DNA from: Duganella aceris
GTDB taxonomy: Bacteria; Pseudomonadota; Gammaproteobacteria; Burkholderiales; Burkholderiaceae_D
Direction: 5' to 3'
Length of the DNA stretch: 64,000 nt
Assembly: GCF_011090165.1 (NCBI RefSeq)
Contig: NZ_JAADJT010000006.1
Coordinates: forward strand, 310,001 to 374,000
Made by a program: the position numbers and the translations under genes
Notes under the pieces: model-generated
Seen by the model: the letters and a program-made list of their open reading frames with translations, nothing else
The model's database searches: none
Told to the model about the DNA's origin: nothing
Shown here: in pieces, positions 1 through 9,577 of the stretch
How positions within the stretch are numbered: the first letter of the stretch is position 1
Layout of the letters: each line of letters starts with the position of its first letter

Positions 1-49
1 GTCTGGCTCAGTATATTCCAGATTTTCAGATGGGGCGCGGGCGGGCAGA

Positions 50-949
50 ATGGTGGGTATGGATACTTCAATATTGTTTATCGGGCTGGTTTTCGTGCTG
101 GCGGGGCTGGTCAAAGGCGTGACCGGGATGGGGTTGCCGACGGTGGCCGTGGCGCTGCTGACCTTGCGCATGCCACCCTTGGAGGCAGCGGCGCTGCTCA
201 TCGTGCCTTCGTCTGTAACGAATGTCTGGCAACTGGCGGCCGGGCCGGCGCTCTACCCGTTATGGCTGCGTTTCAGGGGGCTGCTGGTCGGCGTCTGCGT
301 CGGCACCGCCATCGTCGGCGCCGCAGCGGCCTGGATGGCCGGTGGCGGGGAGGGCGGAGCGGCACTCGGCAGCGCGCCCATTGCGGGCAGCGCGGCGCGT
401 GCCGCCGGCCCGGCCAGTACCCCAGGCGCGGTCGGGGGCGGCGCAGCGGATGGCATGGCGCGCGCGCGCGGGGCGGAGGAAGATGCGCTTGCGGGGATGG
501 CGGGAGCTGTGCTCGGTCTGGCGCTGGTGGCTTACGGTTTGCTGGGACTGACCGGCTGGCGGATGCGGGTCGCGGCGCGGCATCAGCGCTGGGCGGGGCC
601 GTTGGCCGGGGCGGCGACGGGCGCCATGTCCGCCGTCACCGGCGTGTTCGTGATGCCGGTCGCGCCCTACCTGCAAGCGCTGGACCTCGACAAGGACGAT
701 CTGGTGCAAGCGCTCGGCATGACCTTCACCGTCGGCACGCTGGCGCTGGCGGTGATGCTGGCGTGCCGCGGCCAGTGGCACGCATCGGCGGCCGGCGGCT
801 CGTTCCTGGCGCTGCTGCCGGCCGCCTGCGGCATGCTGCTCGGCCAATGGCTGCGCGACCGCATGCACCCGGCCCTGTTCCGCCGCTGCTTCTTCGCCGG
901 CCTGGTGATCCTCGGCGCGCACCAGCTGCTGCGCATCGCTACAGGCTGA
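50..949 (+). CDS. TauE/SafE family sulfite exporter-like permease
   Basis: Predicted inner-membrane permease of the TauE/SafE (DUF81) family, whose members export sulfite, sulfoacetate or related organosulfur anions; the substrate here cannot be read from sequence. The N-terminus has the family pattern GLVKGVTGMGLPTVAV, and hydrophobic helices continue at both ends. Residues about 97-147 form an Ala/Gly-rich, charged stretch that interrupts the membrane segments and looks like an expanded cytoplasmic loop between the two half-repeats. The start at 50 is followed by a second in-frame ATG at 59, which may be the true one. The 3' end overlaps the convergent arfB by 11 bases. Only 49 bases precede it, so its operon context is unknown. 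Confidence 0.8.
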   Translation: MVGMDTSILFIGLVFVLAGLVKGVTGMGLPTVAVALLTLRMPPLEAAALLIVPSSVTNVWQLAAGPALYPLWLRFRGLLVGVCVGTAIVGAAAAWMAGGGEGGAALGSAPIAGSAARAAGPASTPGAVGGGAADGMARARGAEEDALAGMAGAVLGLALVAYGLLGLTGWRMRVAARHQRWAGPLAGAATGAMSAVTGVFVMPVAPYLQALDLDKDDLVQALGMTFTVGTLALAVMLACRGQWHASAAGGSFLALLPAACGMLLGQWLRDRMHPALFRRCFFAGLVILGAHQLLRIATG

Positions 950-1328
950 CCTTGCCCCGCAACTGCTTGCGCTCACCATCCTTGGTCTTGCCGTCCAAAC
1001 GCTTGCGCTGCGAACTACGCGTCGGCTTGGTCGCGCGACGCACGGCGGGCAGCACCTTCACGCTGTCGACCAGCTCCTGCAAACGGCGCAAGGCCTCTTC
1101 CTTATTGGCCTCCTGACTGCGCGACTGCTGCGCCTTCAGCACCACCACGCCATCCTTGGTGATGCGCTGGTCGCGCATGGCCAGCATGCGCTCCTTGATA
1201 TGCTCCGGCAGCGAAGAGTTGGCGATATCGAAGCGCAGGTGCACCGCGCTGGACACCTTGTTGACGTTCTGCCCACCCGGTCCCTGCGCGCGGATGGCAT
1301 TGAACTCCACCTCATTAATATCGATCAC
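939..1328 (-). CDS. arfB: Alternative ribosome-rescue factor ArfB (peptidyl-tRNA hydrolase)
   Basis: ArfB (YaeJ) enters stalled ribosomes lacking a stop codon and hydrolyses peptidyl-tRNA. The protein is 129 residues, near the family's usual 140. It has the catalytic GGQ motif in the context RAQGPGGQNVNK, followed by SSAVHLRFDI as in the release-factor domain 3 fold, and a very basic C-terminal tail (residues about 95-129) that in E. coli ArfB occupies the empty mRNA channel. I chose the GTG at 1328: it has GGTGAGG 8 bases upstream and its GTGA overlaps the stop codon of the CoA-transferase gene, a sign of translational coupling. An in-frame ATG at 1361 would add 11 unlikely residues. Confidence 0.9.
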   Translation of the reverse strand: MIDINEVEFNAIRAQGPGGQNVNKVSSAVHLRFDIANSSLPEHIKERMLAMRDQRITKDGVVVLKAQQSRSQEANKEEALRRLQELVDSVKVLPAVRRATKPTRSSQRKRLDGKTKDGERKQLRGKVSL

Positions 1329-2398
1329 GACGAAAACCTCACCGCCGGCAGCAGCGCCCAATACTCGCCTTCCGTCTCATGCGAACGGCGCGCGACCATG
1401 TCGCGGAACAGCGGATGCGCCAGCGCCTCATCGGTGCGCAGCACCGGCGACACGCAGCAATCCACGTCCGCGAACGCCTCGGTCCACTGCGTCAAGGTAC
1501 GCGTGGCAAAGAGCGCATCCAGTTCCGTCCTGACGGCCATCGCATCCTCGCCCCCGACCTGCTGGCCGGATTGCCAATGGCGGCCCTTCAAATCGGGGCG
1601 TCCGAGCACATCGCAGCAGGCTTGCCAGAACTTGAGCTCCAGCGCGCCGACCGCCATGTGACGACCATCGGCGGTGCGATACGCGCCGTAGCAAGGCACG
1701 CCGCCGGTCAACAGATCGCGTCCCGGCGCGGCGGGCGCGCCGTTGTTGAGCGCCACCAGCGGCATCAGATTATGCGCCAGCACCGCATCGGCCATCGACA
1801 CATCGACCAAGCGGCCCGCGCCGCCCATCTTCACCGCCACCAGCGTCGCCAGGATGCCCTGCAACGCCGATTGCGCGCCGCCCAGCAGATCGCCCAGCTG
1901 CAGATTGGGCAGCACCGGCGCACCGTCCGCACCGGCGTTCTGCTCAAGCATGCCGGCGTAAGCGATGAAGTTGATATCGTGCCCGGCCCGCTGCGCAAAC
2001 GGCCCAAGCTGCCCATAGCCCGAGATCGCGCACATCACCAGCTTCGGATTGCGCGCGCGCAGCGTGTCCCAGCCCAGGCCCAGTTTATCCATCACGCCGG
2101 GCCGGAAACTTTCGACCAGCACATCGGCCGTTTCCACCATCGCCAGCAACTGTTCGCGCTGCGCGGCATCCTTCAGATCCATGCGCAACAAGCGCTTGCC
2201 GCGATTGACTGCGACGAAAAACTGCGACACCTCGGCGCGCACCGGCCCCATGACCCGCGCGTAGTCTCCCGCGCCGGGGTCTTCGATCTTGGTCACGTCC
2301 GCCCCCATATCCGCCAGATGCATGGTGGCGACGGGACCGGGCAGCAAGCGTGTCAGATCGAGGACGCGGATGCCGGCGAGAGGAAAGTCTGGATTCAT
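1325..2398 (-). CDS. CaiB/BaiF CoA-transferase family protein, alpha-methylacyl-CoA racemase-like
   Basis: Class III CoA-transferase fold of about 357 residues. The N-terminus reads LAGIRVLDLTRLLPGP, typical of the family. The segment GHDINFIAYAG resembles the GHDIN motif of alpha-methylacyl-CoA racemases, where the His is catalytic; a following LGD and an ELKFW segment match the positions of the racemase's Asp and Glu. A racemase acting on 2-methyl branched acyl-CoA is therefore more likely than a formyl-CoA transferase, but the two are hard to separate by eye. I chose the ATG at 2398 (MNPDFPLAG); an ATG at 2446 would add 16 residues without family character. It is coupled to arfB by a GTGA overlap. 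Confidence 0.82.
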   Translation of the reverse strand: MNPDFPLAGIRVLDLTRLLPGPVATMHLADMGADVTKIEDPGAGDYARVMGPVRAEVSQFFVAVNRGKRLLRMDLKDAAQREQLLAMVETADVLVESFRPGVMDKLGLGWDTLRARNPKLVMCAISGYGQLGPFAQRAGHDINFIAYAGMLEQNAGADGAPVLPNLQLGDLLGGAQSALQGILATLVAVKMGGAGRLVDVSMADAVLAHNLMPLVALNNGAPAAPGRDLLTGGVPCYGAYRTADGRHMAVGALELKFWQACCDVLGRPDLKGRHWQSGQQVGGEDAMAVRTELDALFATRTLTQWTEAFADVDCCVSPVLRTDEALAHPLFRDMVARRSHETEGEYWALLPAVRFSS

Positions 2399-2523
2399 CG
2401 GGACATTGTAGCAAACGCGCCTCACCGTGCCGGCGTTGCTTGACAACTATCAACGCCGGCGGCGAAGGGCGCGGGTACGATGTCACATGCCCGTCACCGC
2501 ACGTCCCGGACGAAAGGATCATC

Positions 2524-2997
2524 ATGTCTTCTTCGATCACCCAAGCCGCGAGCCAGTCGAGCCAGTATCTGGCGTTCCGGCTCGGCGGACTCGATTACGC
2601 GCTGGACTTCAGCAAGGTGCAGGAGCTGCGGCCGTTGCAGGCGCTGGAGCGGCTGACATCGGACGGCGAGATCGTCAGCGGCGTGGTGGTGTCGCGCGGC
2701 GTGATCATGCCGATCGTCGACATGCGCATCGCGTTCGGCCCGCGCCCGCCGGCGCACGATCCGCTGACGGACGTGATCATCCTCAAGCTATCGAGCTGCG
2801 TGATGGGGATGGTGGTGGATGGCGTGACGGATATCGTGTCGCTGACGCTGGACGAGATCCAGCCGATAGCGGGCGCCGGCGCGGTGGATTACCTGCTCGG
2901 CCTGGGGGAGGTGGACGGGCGCCGGCTGATCGTGGTCGACATCGATAAGCTGATGTCGATCCGAAAAATACCGTTCGGCGCCCGCCAGGCTGCTTAA
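2524..2997 (+). CDS. Orphan CheW-like chemotaxis coupling protein
   Basis: A single CheW domain of 157 residues; CheW proteins link chemoreceptors to the CheA kinase. Family features include YLAFRLGGLDYALDF near the N-terminus, GVVVSRGVIMPIVDMR in the middle, and GLGEVDGRRLIVVDIDKLM near the C-terminus, close to the CheW at 61237. AAAGGA lies a few bases before the ATG at 2524; upstream in-frame starts are not family-like. It stands alone, about 56 kb from the main che cluster, and its tail overlaps the convergent ABC-F gene by 4 bases. It may serve a second receptor array or a CheV-like role; which one is not visible. Confidence 0.88.
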   Translation: MSSSITQAASQSSQYLAFRLGGLDYALDFSKVQELRPLQALERLTSDGEIVSGVVVSRGVIMPIVDMRIAFGPRPPAHDPLTDVIILKLSSCVMGMVVDGVTDIVSLTLDEIQPIAGAGAVDYLLGLGEVDGRRLIVVDIDKLMSIRKIPFGARQAA

Positions 2998-4994
2998 GCC
3001 AGCGCTTCCAACTGTTCCTGCAATTCCAACCACTCCGCTTCCAGCTGACCCAGATCCTTGGTGAAGAAACTCTGGTCCGCCAGCAGCTGTTTCAGCTTGG
3101 CCTTGTTGGCGGCGTCGTAGATCGACGAGTCGCCCAGCTTCTCATCCACTTCGGCTTTCTGCGCGGCGCGCTTGGCGATTTGATCGTCCAGGCGCTTGAT
3201 CTTCTGTTCCAGCGGCTTGCGCAGCGTGGCCAGGCGCTGGCGGTCTTCCGCCTGCTGGCGCTTCTGGTCCTTGCTGACCGCGGCCGGCGCGGCAGCCACC
3301 GGCGGCGCGACCGGCGAGGTCACCGGGAAGTCGGTCTTGTTGGCCTTTCCGGCGGCCGGCAGCACGTCGGTGCCTTTACCCAGCTTGGTCTTGAACAGCC
3401 AGTCCTTGTAGTCGTCCAGATCGCCGTCGAACGGCTGCAGCTTGCCGTCGGCGACGATGATGAATTCATCGGTGGTGGCGCGCAGCAGATGGCGATCGTG
3501 GGATACCACCACCAGCGTGCCCTCGAACTGCGCCAGCGCCTCGGTCAGCGCCTCGCGGGTTTCCAGATCCAGGTGATTGGTCGGTTCATCGAGCAGCAGC
3601 AGGTTGGGACGCTGCCAGACGATCAGCGCCAACGCCAGGCGCGCCTTCTCGCCGCCGGAGAACGGCGCGATCGAGCTGGTGACCATGGTGCCCGGGAAGT
3701 TGAAGCCGCCCAGGAAGTTGCGCAGCTCCTGCTCGCGCACCGTCGGCGCGATCTTGGCCAGGTGCCACAGCGGCGATTCGTCGTGACGCAGCATCTCCAC
3801 CTGGTGCTGGGCGAAGTAGCCGATGTTCAGGCCCTTGCCGAGCGTGGCGTCGCCGGTCAGCGGCGCCAGTTCGCCGGCGATGGTCTTGATCAGCGTCGAC
3901 TTGCCGGCGCCGTTCACGCCCAGCAGGCCGATACGCTGGCCGATCTGCAAGGAGAACTTGATCTTGTTGACGATGGTCTTGTGGGTGATCTCGCCGGTCG
4001 CTTCGTCTTCGATCGCGTAGCCGGCGTTGACGTCTTCCATCACCAGCAGCGGATTCGGTGCGCTCAGCGGCTCGCGGAATTCGAACGAGAATTCGGCGGC
4101 GGCGCGCAACGGCGCCAGTTCTTCCATCTTGGCCAGCGCCTTCATGCGGCTCTGTGCCTGGCGGGCCTTGGAGGCCTGCGCCTTGAAGCGGTTGACGAAG
4201 GATTCTAGGTGGGCGCGTTTGCGCTGCTGCTTTTCCAGCGCGCCGGCGGCCAGGATCATCTGCGCCGCGCGCTGACGTTCGAAGGACGAGTAGTTGCCCG
4301 AGTAGCGTTTCAGTTTGCGTTCATCGATGTGCACCACCACATTCACCACTTCATCCAGGAAGTCGCGATCGTGGGAGATGATCAGCAGCGTGCCGGCGTA
4401 GCGTTTCAGCCAATCTTCCAGCCAGATGATCGCGTCCAGATCCAAGTGGTTGGTCGGTTCATCGAGCAGCAGCAGGTCGGATGGGCACATCAGCGCCTGC
4501 GCCAGGTTCAGGCGCATGCGCCAGCCGCCGGAGAAGCTGGCGACCGGTTGCTGCATCTGGTCGATGGTGAAGCCGAGGCCGAGCAGCAGCTGCTCGCCGC
4601 GCGACTGCACGGTGTAGGCGTCGGCGTCGGCCAGGGCGCTGTAGATTTCGCCGATGGCGATGCCGTTCTCGGTCGATTCGGGTTCCGATTCCAGTCGTAC
4701 CAGTTCCGCTTCCAGCTTGCGCAGGGTGACGTCGCCGTCGATGGCGTAGTCGAGCGCCGCGCGGTCCAGCGGCGGGGTTTCCTGTGCTACGTAAGCGACG
4801 CGCCATTTGGCCGGAAAGTCGATCTCGCCCTGGTCCGGGTGCAGCTCGCCGCGCATCATCGCGAACAGGCTGGATTTGCCGGCGCCGTTGGCGCCGATCA
4901 GGCCGATCTTGTCGCCTGGGTTGAGGGTGACATCGACCTGTTCCAGCAGCGGCTTAATACCGCGCATCAGGCTTACTTGAATAAAGCGAATCAT
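2994..4994 (-). CDS. yheS: ABC-F family ATPase, YheS-like
   Basis: Soluble protein of 666 residues with two ABC ATPase domains and no membrane segments, as in the ABC-F group that acts on ribosomes. Domain 1 has Walker A GANGAGKSS near residue 35, signature FSGGWRMR and Walker B LLLLDEPTNHLD. Domain 2 has GVNGAGKST, FSGGEKARL and a second LLLLDEPTNHLD. The C-terminal 120 residues are charged and predicted coiled coil. The opening (IRFIQVSLMRGIKPLLEQ) and the ETPPLDRAALDYAIDGD segment resemble E. coli YheS more than Uup or EttA. It is the last gene of the minus-strand dap/prmB set, separated from prmB by an 82-base gap holding a hairpin repeat. Confidence 0.9.
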   Translation of the reverse strand: MIRFIQVSLMRGIKPLLEQVDVTLNPGDKIGLIGANGAGKSSLFAMMRGELHPDQGEIDFPAKWRVAYVAQETPPLDRAALDYAIDGDVTLRKLEAELVRLESEPESTENGIAIGEIYSALADADAYTVQSRGEQLLLGLGFTIDQMQQPVASFSGGWRMRLNLAQALMCPSDLLLLDEPTNHLDLDAIIWLEDWLKRYAGTLLIISHDRDFLDEVVNVVVHIDERKLKRYSGNYSSFERQRAAQMILAAGALEKQQRKRAHLESFVNRFKAQASKARQAQSRMKALAKMEELAPLRAAAEFSFEFREPLSAPNPLLVMEDVNAGYAIEDEATGEITHKTIVNKIKFSLQIGQRIGLLGVNGAGKSTLIKTIAGELAPLTGDATLGKGLNIGYFAQHQVEMLRHDESPLWHLAKIAPTVREQELRNFLGGFNFPGTMVTSSIAPFSGGEKARLALALIVWQRPNLLLLDEPTNHLDLETREALTEALAQFEGTLVVVSHDRHLLRATTDEFIIVADGKLQPFDGDLDDYKDWLFKTKLGKGTDVLPAAGKANKTDFPVTSPVAPPVAAAPAAVSKDQKRQQAEDRQRLATLRKPLEQKIKRLDDQIAKRAAQKAEVDEKLGDSSIYDAANKAKLKQLLADQSFFTKDLGQLEAEWLELQEQLEALA

Positions 4995-5024
4995 ATTGCT
5001 CTTCTACGGTGAACCCGGCAAACC

Positions 5025-5054
5025 GGGGTCGGACCCCGCACGGGGTCCGACCCC
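5025..5054. repeat. GGGTCGGACCC-type hairpin repeat, copy 1
   Basis: A perfect inverted repeat with 13-base arms (5025-5037 and 5042-5054, arm GGGGTCGGACCCC) and a 4-base loop. It lies between the ABC-F gene and prmB. Each arm is itself nearly palindromic. Two related copies occur at 11500-11526 and 11565-11591, so this is a dispersed repeat and not a gene-specific terminator; it has no T-tract. Confidence 0.85.
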
Positions 5055-5076
5055 AGCGTGCGGGGTGCGGGGTTGT

Positions 5077-5964
5077 TTACAGCTTAAGTTGGTCGGCGGT
5101 CAGCAGGAAGACCATGTCGTCGCCGTTGCTGGTGGTGAGCCAGGTCAGGCCCAGTTCACCGAATGCGGCTTCGGCGAATTCACGCTCGTTGCCGATTTCG
5201 ACGATCAGGATGCCGTCGTCGGTCAGTCGTTCGGCGGCGCCGGCGACGATCTTGCGCACCAGGTCCATGCCGTCCTTGCCGCCGTCGAGCGCCAGTTCAG
5301 GCTCGGCGCGGTATTCCATCGGCAGCTTGCTCATCGACGACGAGTTCACGTATGGCGGGTTGGTGATGATCAGATCGTACTTCTTGTCCGGCACATTGGC
5401 GTACAGGTCGGACTGGATCAGCGTCAGGCGGTCTTCCAGCTTGTAGGTGGCGACGTTTTTCTTCGCCACTTCCAGCGCATCGGCCGAGATGTCGACCGCG
5501 TCCACGTGCGCGTCCGGGAAGGCGTCGGCCAGCATGATTGCCAGGCAGCCGGAGCCCGTGCACAGTTCCAGCACATTGGCGATGTTTTCAGGCTCGTTGA
5601 CCCACGGAGCGAAGTATTCCGGAATCAGCTCCGCGATGAAGGAACGCGGCACGATGGTGCGCTCGTCGACGTAGAAGCTGTAAGTCCCCAGCCACGCCTC
5701 GTTGGTGATGTAGGCGGCCGGCACGCGTTCGTCGGTGCGGCGCGCGATCACCGCCAGCACCGCCTCGATTTCCTCCGGCAGCAGCTTGGCGTCCAGGAAC
5801 GGCTCCAGGCGGTCCAGCGGCAGCTTGAGGGTGTGCAGGATCAGGTAGGCGGCTTCGTCGAAAGCCTCAACGCTGCCGTGGCCGAAAAACAGCTTGGCGG
5901 TGTTGAAGCGGGTGACGGCGTGGCGCAACAGGTCGCGCGGCGTGGTGAAAGGAGTCGTGTTCAT
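5077..5964 (-). CDS. prmB: 50S ribosomal protein L3 N5-glutamine methyltransferase PrmB
   Basis: SAM-dependent enzyme that methylates a glutamine of ribosomal protein L3. The 295-residue protein has an N-terminal helical domain (LLRHAVTRFN, residues about 12-90), a SAM-binding motif I (ELCTGSGCLAI) and the glutamine-methyltransferase signature NPPYVNSSS. The STSMS-like segment after NPPY and the helical N-terminus fit PrmB better than PrmC. The ATG at 5964 (MNTTPFTTPRDLL) is the family start; a much longer open frame upstream on the same strand is a shadow of dapE. It lies 59 bases after dapE on the same strand and is probably cotranscribed with it. Confidence 0.93.
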   Translation of the reverse strand: MNTTPFTTPRDLLRHAVTRFNTAKLFFGHGSVEAFDEAAYLILHTLKLPLDRLEPFLDAKLLPEEIEAVLAVIARRTDERVPAAYITNEAWLGTYSFYVDERTIVPRSFIAELIPEYFAPWVNEPENIANVLELCTGSGCLAIMLADAFPDAHVDAVDISADALEVAKKNVATYKLEDRLTLIQSDLYANVPDKKYDLIITNPPYVNSSSMSKLPMEYRAEPELALDGGKDGMDLVRKIVAGAAERLTDDGILIVEIGNEREFAEAAFGELGLTWLTTSNGDDMVFLLTADQLKL

Positions 5965-6023
5965 GGCTATCTCGGTAAAACAGTAATCGGTTTGCGCACG
6001 CCGCGCCGCTGAGGCCTCGGTAC

Positions 6024-7512
<1,489 letters not shown>

Positions 7513-7552
7513 GATGATCGGAAGCGTAGTAACCCTATAGGATAGCATGGCG

Positions 7553-8461
7553 TCAGCCCGACGCGGGCTGGTCCCAGCGCCAGGCTTGTTGCAGGCGTAC
7601 TTGCAGATAGTCGACGAAGGCGCGCACGCGCGGTGCCATATTACGGTTGTGGGCGAAGATCGCCTGCAGCGGGGCGGTGGGCATGGAGTGGGCCGGCAGT
7701 ACGCGTTGCAGGCGGCCGGACAGGATGTCGTCGCCGACGTCCCAGATCGATTTGACGACGATGCCGGCGCCCTGCAAGGCCAGCGCGTGCGCGGCCTGGC
7801 CGTCGTTGGTGATCAGGGCGCCGGTCACCCGCACCGTCACCTTTTCTTCGCCGAAGCGCCAGTCGGCGCGGCGCTGGTCGCCGATCAGGATGCAGCGGTG
7901 GTGGACCAGGTCCGCCGGATCGCTGGGCGTGCCGTATTGCGCCAGATACGCCGGTGCGGCGCAGGCGACGCGGTAGTTCGGCGCCAGCCGGCGCGCGATC
8001 GTCGTCGCCGTTTCCACATTGCCGAAGCGGATCGCCATGTCATGGCCGCTTTCAAGCAAATTCAGCACCGCGTCGCTGAGGTCCAGTTGCACCGTCAGTT
8101 GCGGATGCTGGCGCTGGAAGTCGGCGACGATGGGGACGATGTGCTGGCGGCCGAATTCACCCGGCGCCGTCACCCTCAGCAGGCCGCTCACTTCGCTGCG
8201 GCTCTGCGACAGCATCGACTCGGCATGTTCGATCTCTTCCAGGATGCGCAGCACCCGCGCGTGAAACAGCGCGCCTTCTTCGGTCAGCGCCTGGCGCCGT
8301 GTCGTGCGTTGCAACAGCCGCACGCCGATGCTCTTCTCCAGCTGCGCCAGCCGCTTGCTGACCACCGACAGCGGCAGGTCCAGTTCACGGGCGGCGGCAG
8401 ACATGCTGCCCGCGCTGACGATGCGGGCGAAGGCGGCGAGGGCGGGAAGGTCGTCGATCAT
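7553..8461 (-). CDS. LysR-family transcriptional regulator
   Basis: A 302-residue LysR regulator. The winged helix-turn-helix occupies residues about 1-60 (LPALAAFARIVSAGSMSAAAREL then SVVSKRLAQLEKSIG), followed by the linker helix and a periplasmic-binding-like effector domain. It is divergent from the deacetylase gene, with a perfect inverted repeat at 8482-8498 between them. By the usual LysR arrangement it probably controls the deacetylase-SDR pair. The inducer is unknown. Together with those two genes it interrupts the otherwise minus-strand dap/pilU/dapE order. Confidence 0.92.
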   Translation of the reverse strand: MIDDLPALAAFARIVSAGSMSAAARELDLPLSVVSKRLAQLEKSIGVRLLQRTTRRQALTEEGALFHARVLRILEEIEHAESMLSQSRSEVSGLLRVTAPGEFGRQHIVPIVADFQRQHPQLTVQLDLSDAVLNLLESGHDMAIRFGNVETATTIARRLAPNYRVACAAPAYLAQYGTPSDPADLVHHRCILIGDQRRADWRFGEEKVTVRVTGALITNDGQAAHALALQGAGIVVKSIWDVGDDILSGRLQRVLPAHSMPTAPLQAIFAHNRNMAPRVRAFVDYLQVRLQQAWRWDQPASG

Positions 8462-8481
8462 GGCTTCATTCTTCGTGAAAT

Positions 8482-8498
8482 GGAGAATATCTTTCTCC
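8482..8498. promoter_or_regulatory. Probable LysR operator
   Basis: Perfect inverted repeat GGAGAA-N5-TTCTCC, 17 bases long, 21 bases from the lysR start and 78 bases before the deacetylase start. Size, dyad symmetry and position in a divergent promoter fit a LysR recognition site. Direct binding is inferred. Confidence 0.6.
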
Positions 8499-8576
8499 GG
8501 GCCTGGGCTATATCCGGCGTCGTAAGGCTCCTATTATAGCCACATCGACCACCAAACTATTGCTGAAGGAGAGATG

Positions 8577-9563
8577 ATGAACCACGAGCACACCACAACT
8601 CGCCGCAACTTCCTGGGCCAGGCAGGCGCTTTGGCGGCCGGCGGCCTGCTGGCGCAAGCCTTGCCGGCTTCCGCAGCGGCCCCCGCGACCGGCGCCGGCG
8701 CCGGAGCCGGTGAGTTCTGGCCGGGCGGCGCGCGACTGGCGATTTCGATCTCGATGCAGTTCGAGGCCGGTGGTCAGCCACCGAAAGGTACGGACAGCCC
8801 GTTCCCCAAAGTCGACTTCCCGGCCAGCGTGCCGGCCGACCTGGTCACCAACACCTGGTTCGCCTACGGCTACCGCGAAGGCATCCCGCGCATGCTGGAT
8901 CTGTGGGACAAGCACGGCATCAAGGTGACGTCGCACATGATCGGTGAGGCGGTGCGCCGCCATCCGCAGCTGGCGCAGGAGATCGTGCGCCGTGGCCATG
9001 AGGCGGCTGGCCATGGCCCGCGCTGGAGTTCACAGTATGCGATGAGCCGCGCCCAGGAGCGCCAGTTCCTGATCGAGGGCGCCGACATGGTGGAGCAGGT
9101 CACGGGCCAGCGTCCGACCGGCTACAACTGCAACTGGCTGCGGCGCGGCCCGAACACGCTGCCGCTGTTGCAGGAGCTGGGCTACACCTACCACATCGAT
9201 GACCTGAGCCGCGACGAGCCGTTCATCGAACAGGTCAACGGCAAGGATTTCGTCGTGGTGCCTTACACGCTGCGCAACAACGACATCCTGCTGATCGAAG
9301 GCCGCAATTATTCGCCGAGCCAGTTCCTGGAACAGATCAAGCTGGACTTCGACCAGCTGTACGAAGAGGGCGCGACGCGCCGCCGCATGATGTCGGTCAG
9401 CGCGCATGATCGCATCAGCGGTTCGCCCCAGATGGTGAAAGTGTGGGACGAGTTCCTGCGCTACGCCAAATCGCATCCAGGCGTAGTCTTTATGCGCAAA
9501 GACGAAATCGCACGTTATGCATCGAGCGCCCGCAACACGCTGCGCGAAACCGAAACCATTTAA
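8577..9563 (+). CDS. Tat-exported polysaccharide deacetylase family protein (PuuE/allantoinase-like)
   Basis: A 328-residue NodB-fold carbohydrate-esterase-4 protein. It begins with a twin-arginine signal (TTRRNFLGQAG, then a hydrophobic Ala-rich helix), so it is predicted to be exported folded. The usual TFDDG first motif is replaced by MQFEAGG, as in the PuuE-like branch, and the metal-site region reads RRGHEAAGHGPRW. PuuE-type enzymes act on allantoin or related amides and not only on polysaccharides, so the substrate is open. AAGGAG lies 5 bases before the ATG at 8577; the ATG at 8574 is too close. The SDR gene follows 14 bases later, so the two form an operon. Confidence 0.85.
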   Translation: MNHEHTTTRRNFLGQAGALAAGGLLAQALPASAAAPATGAGAGAGEFWPGGARLAISISMQFEAGGQPPKGTDSPFPKVDFPASVPADLVTNTWFAYGYREGIPRMLDLWDKHGIKVTSHMIGEAVRRHPQLAQEIVRRGHEAAGHGPRWSSQYAMSRAQERQFLIEGADMVEQVTGQRPTGYNCNWLRRGPNTLPLLQELGYTYHIDDLSRDEPFIEQVNGKDFVVVPYTLRNNDILLIEGRNYSPSQFLEQIKLDFDQLYEEGATRRRMMSVSAHDRISGSPQMVKVWDEFLRYAKSHPGVVFMRKDEIARYASSARNTLRETETI

Positions 9564-9577
9564 CTAAGGAGTCCATC

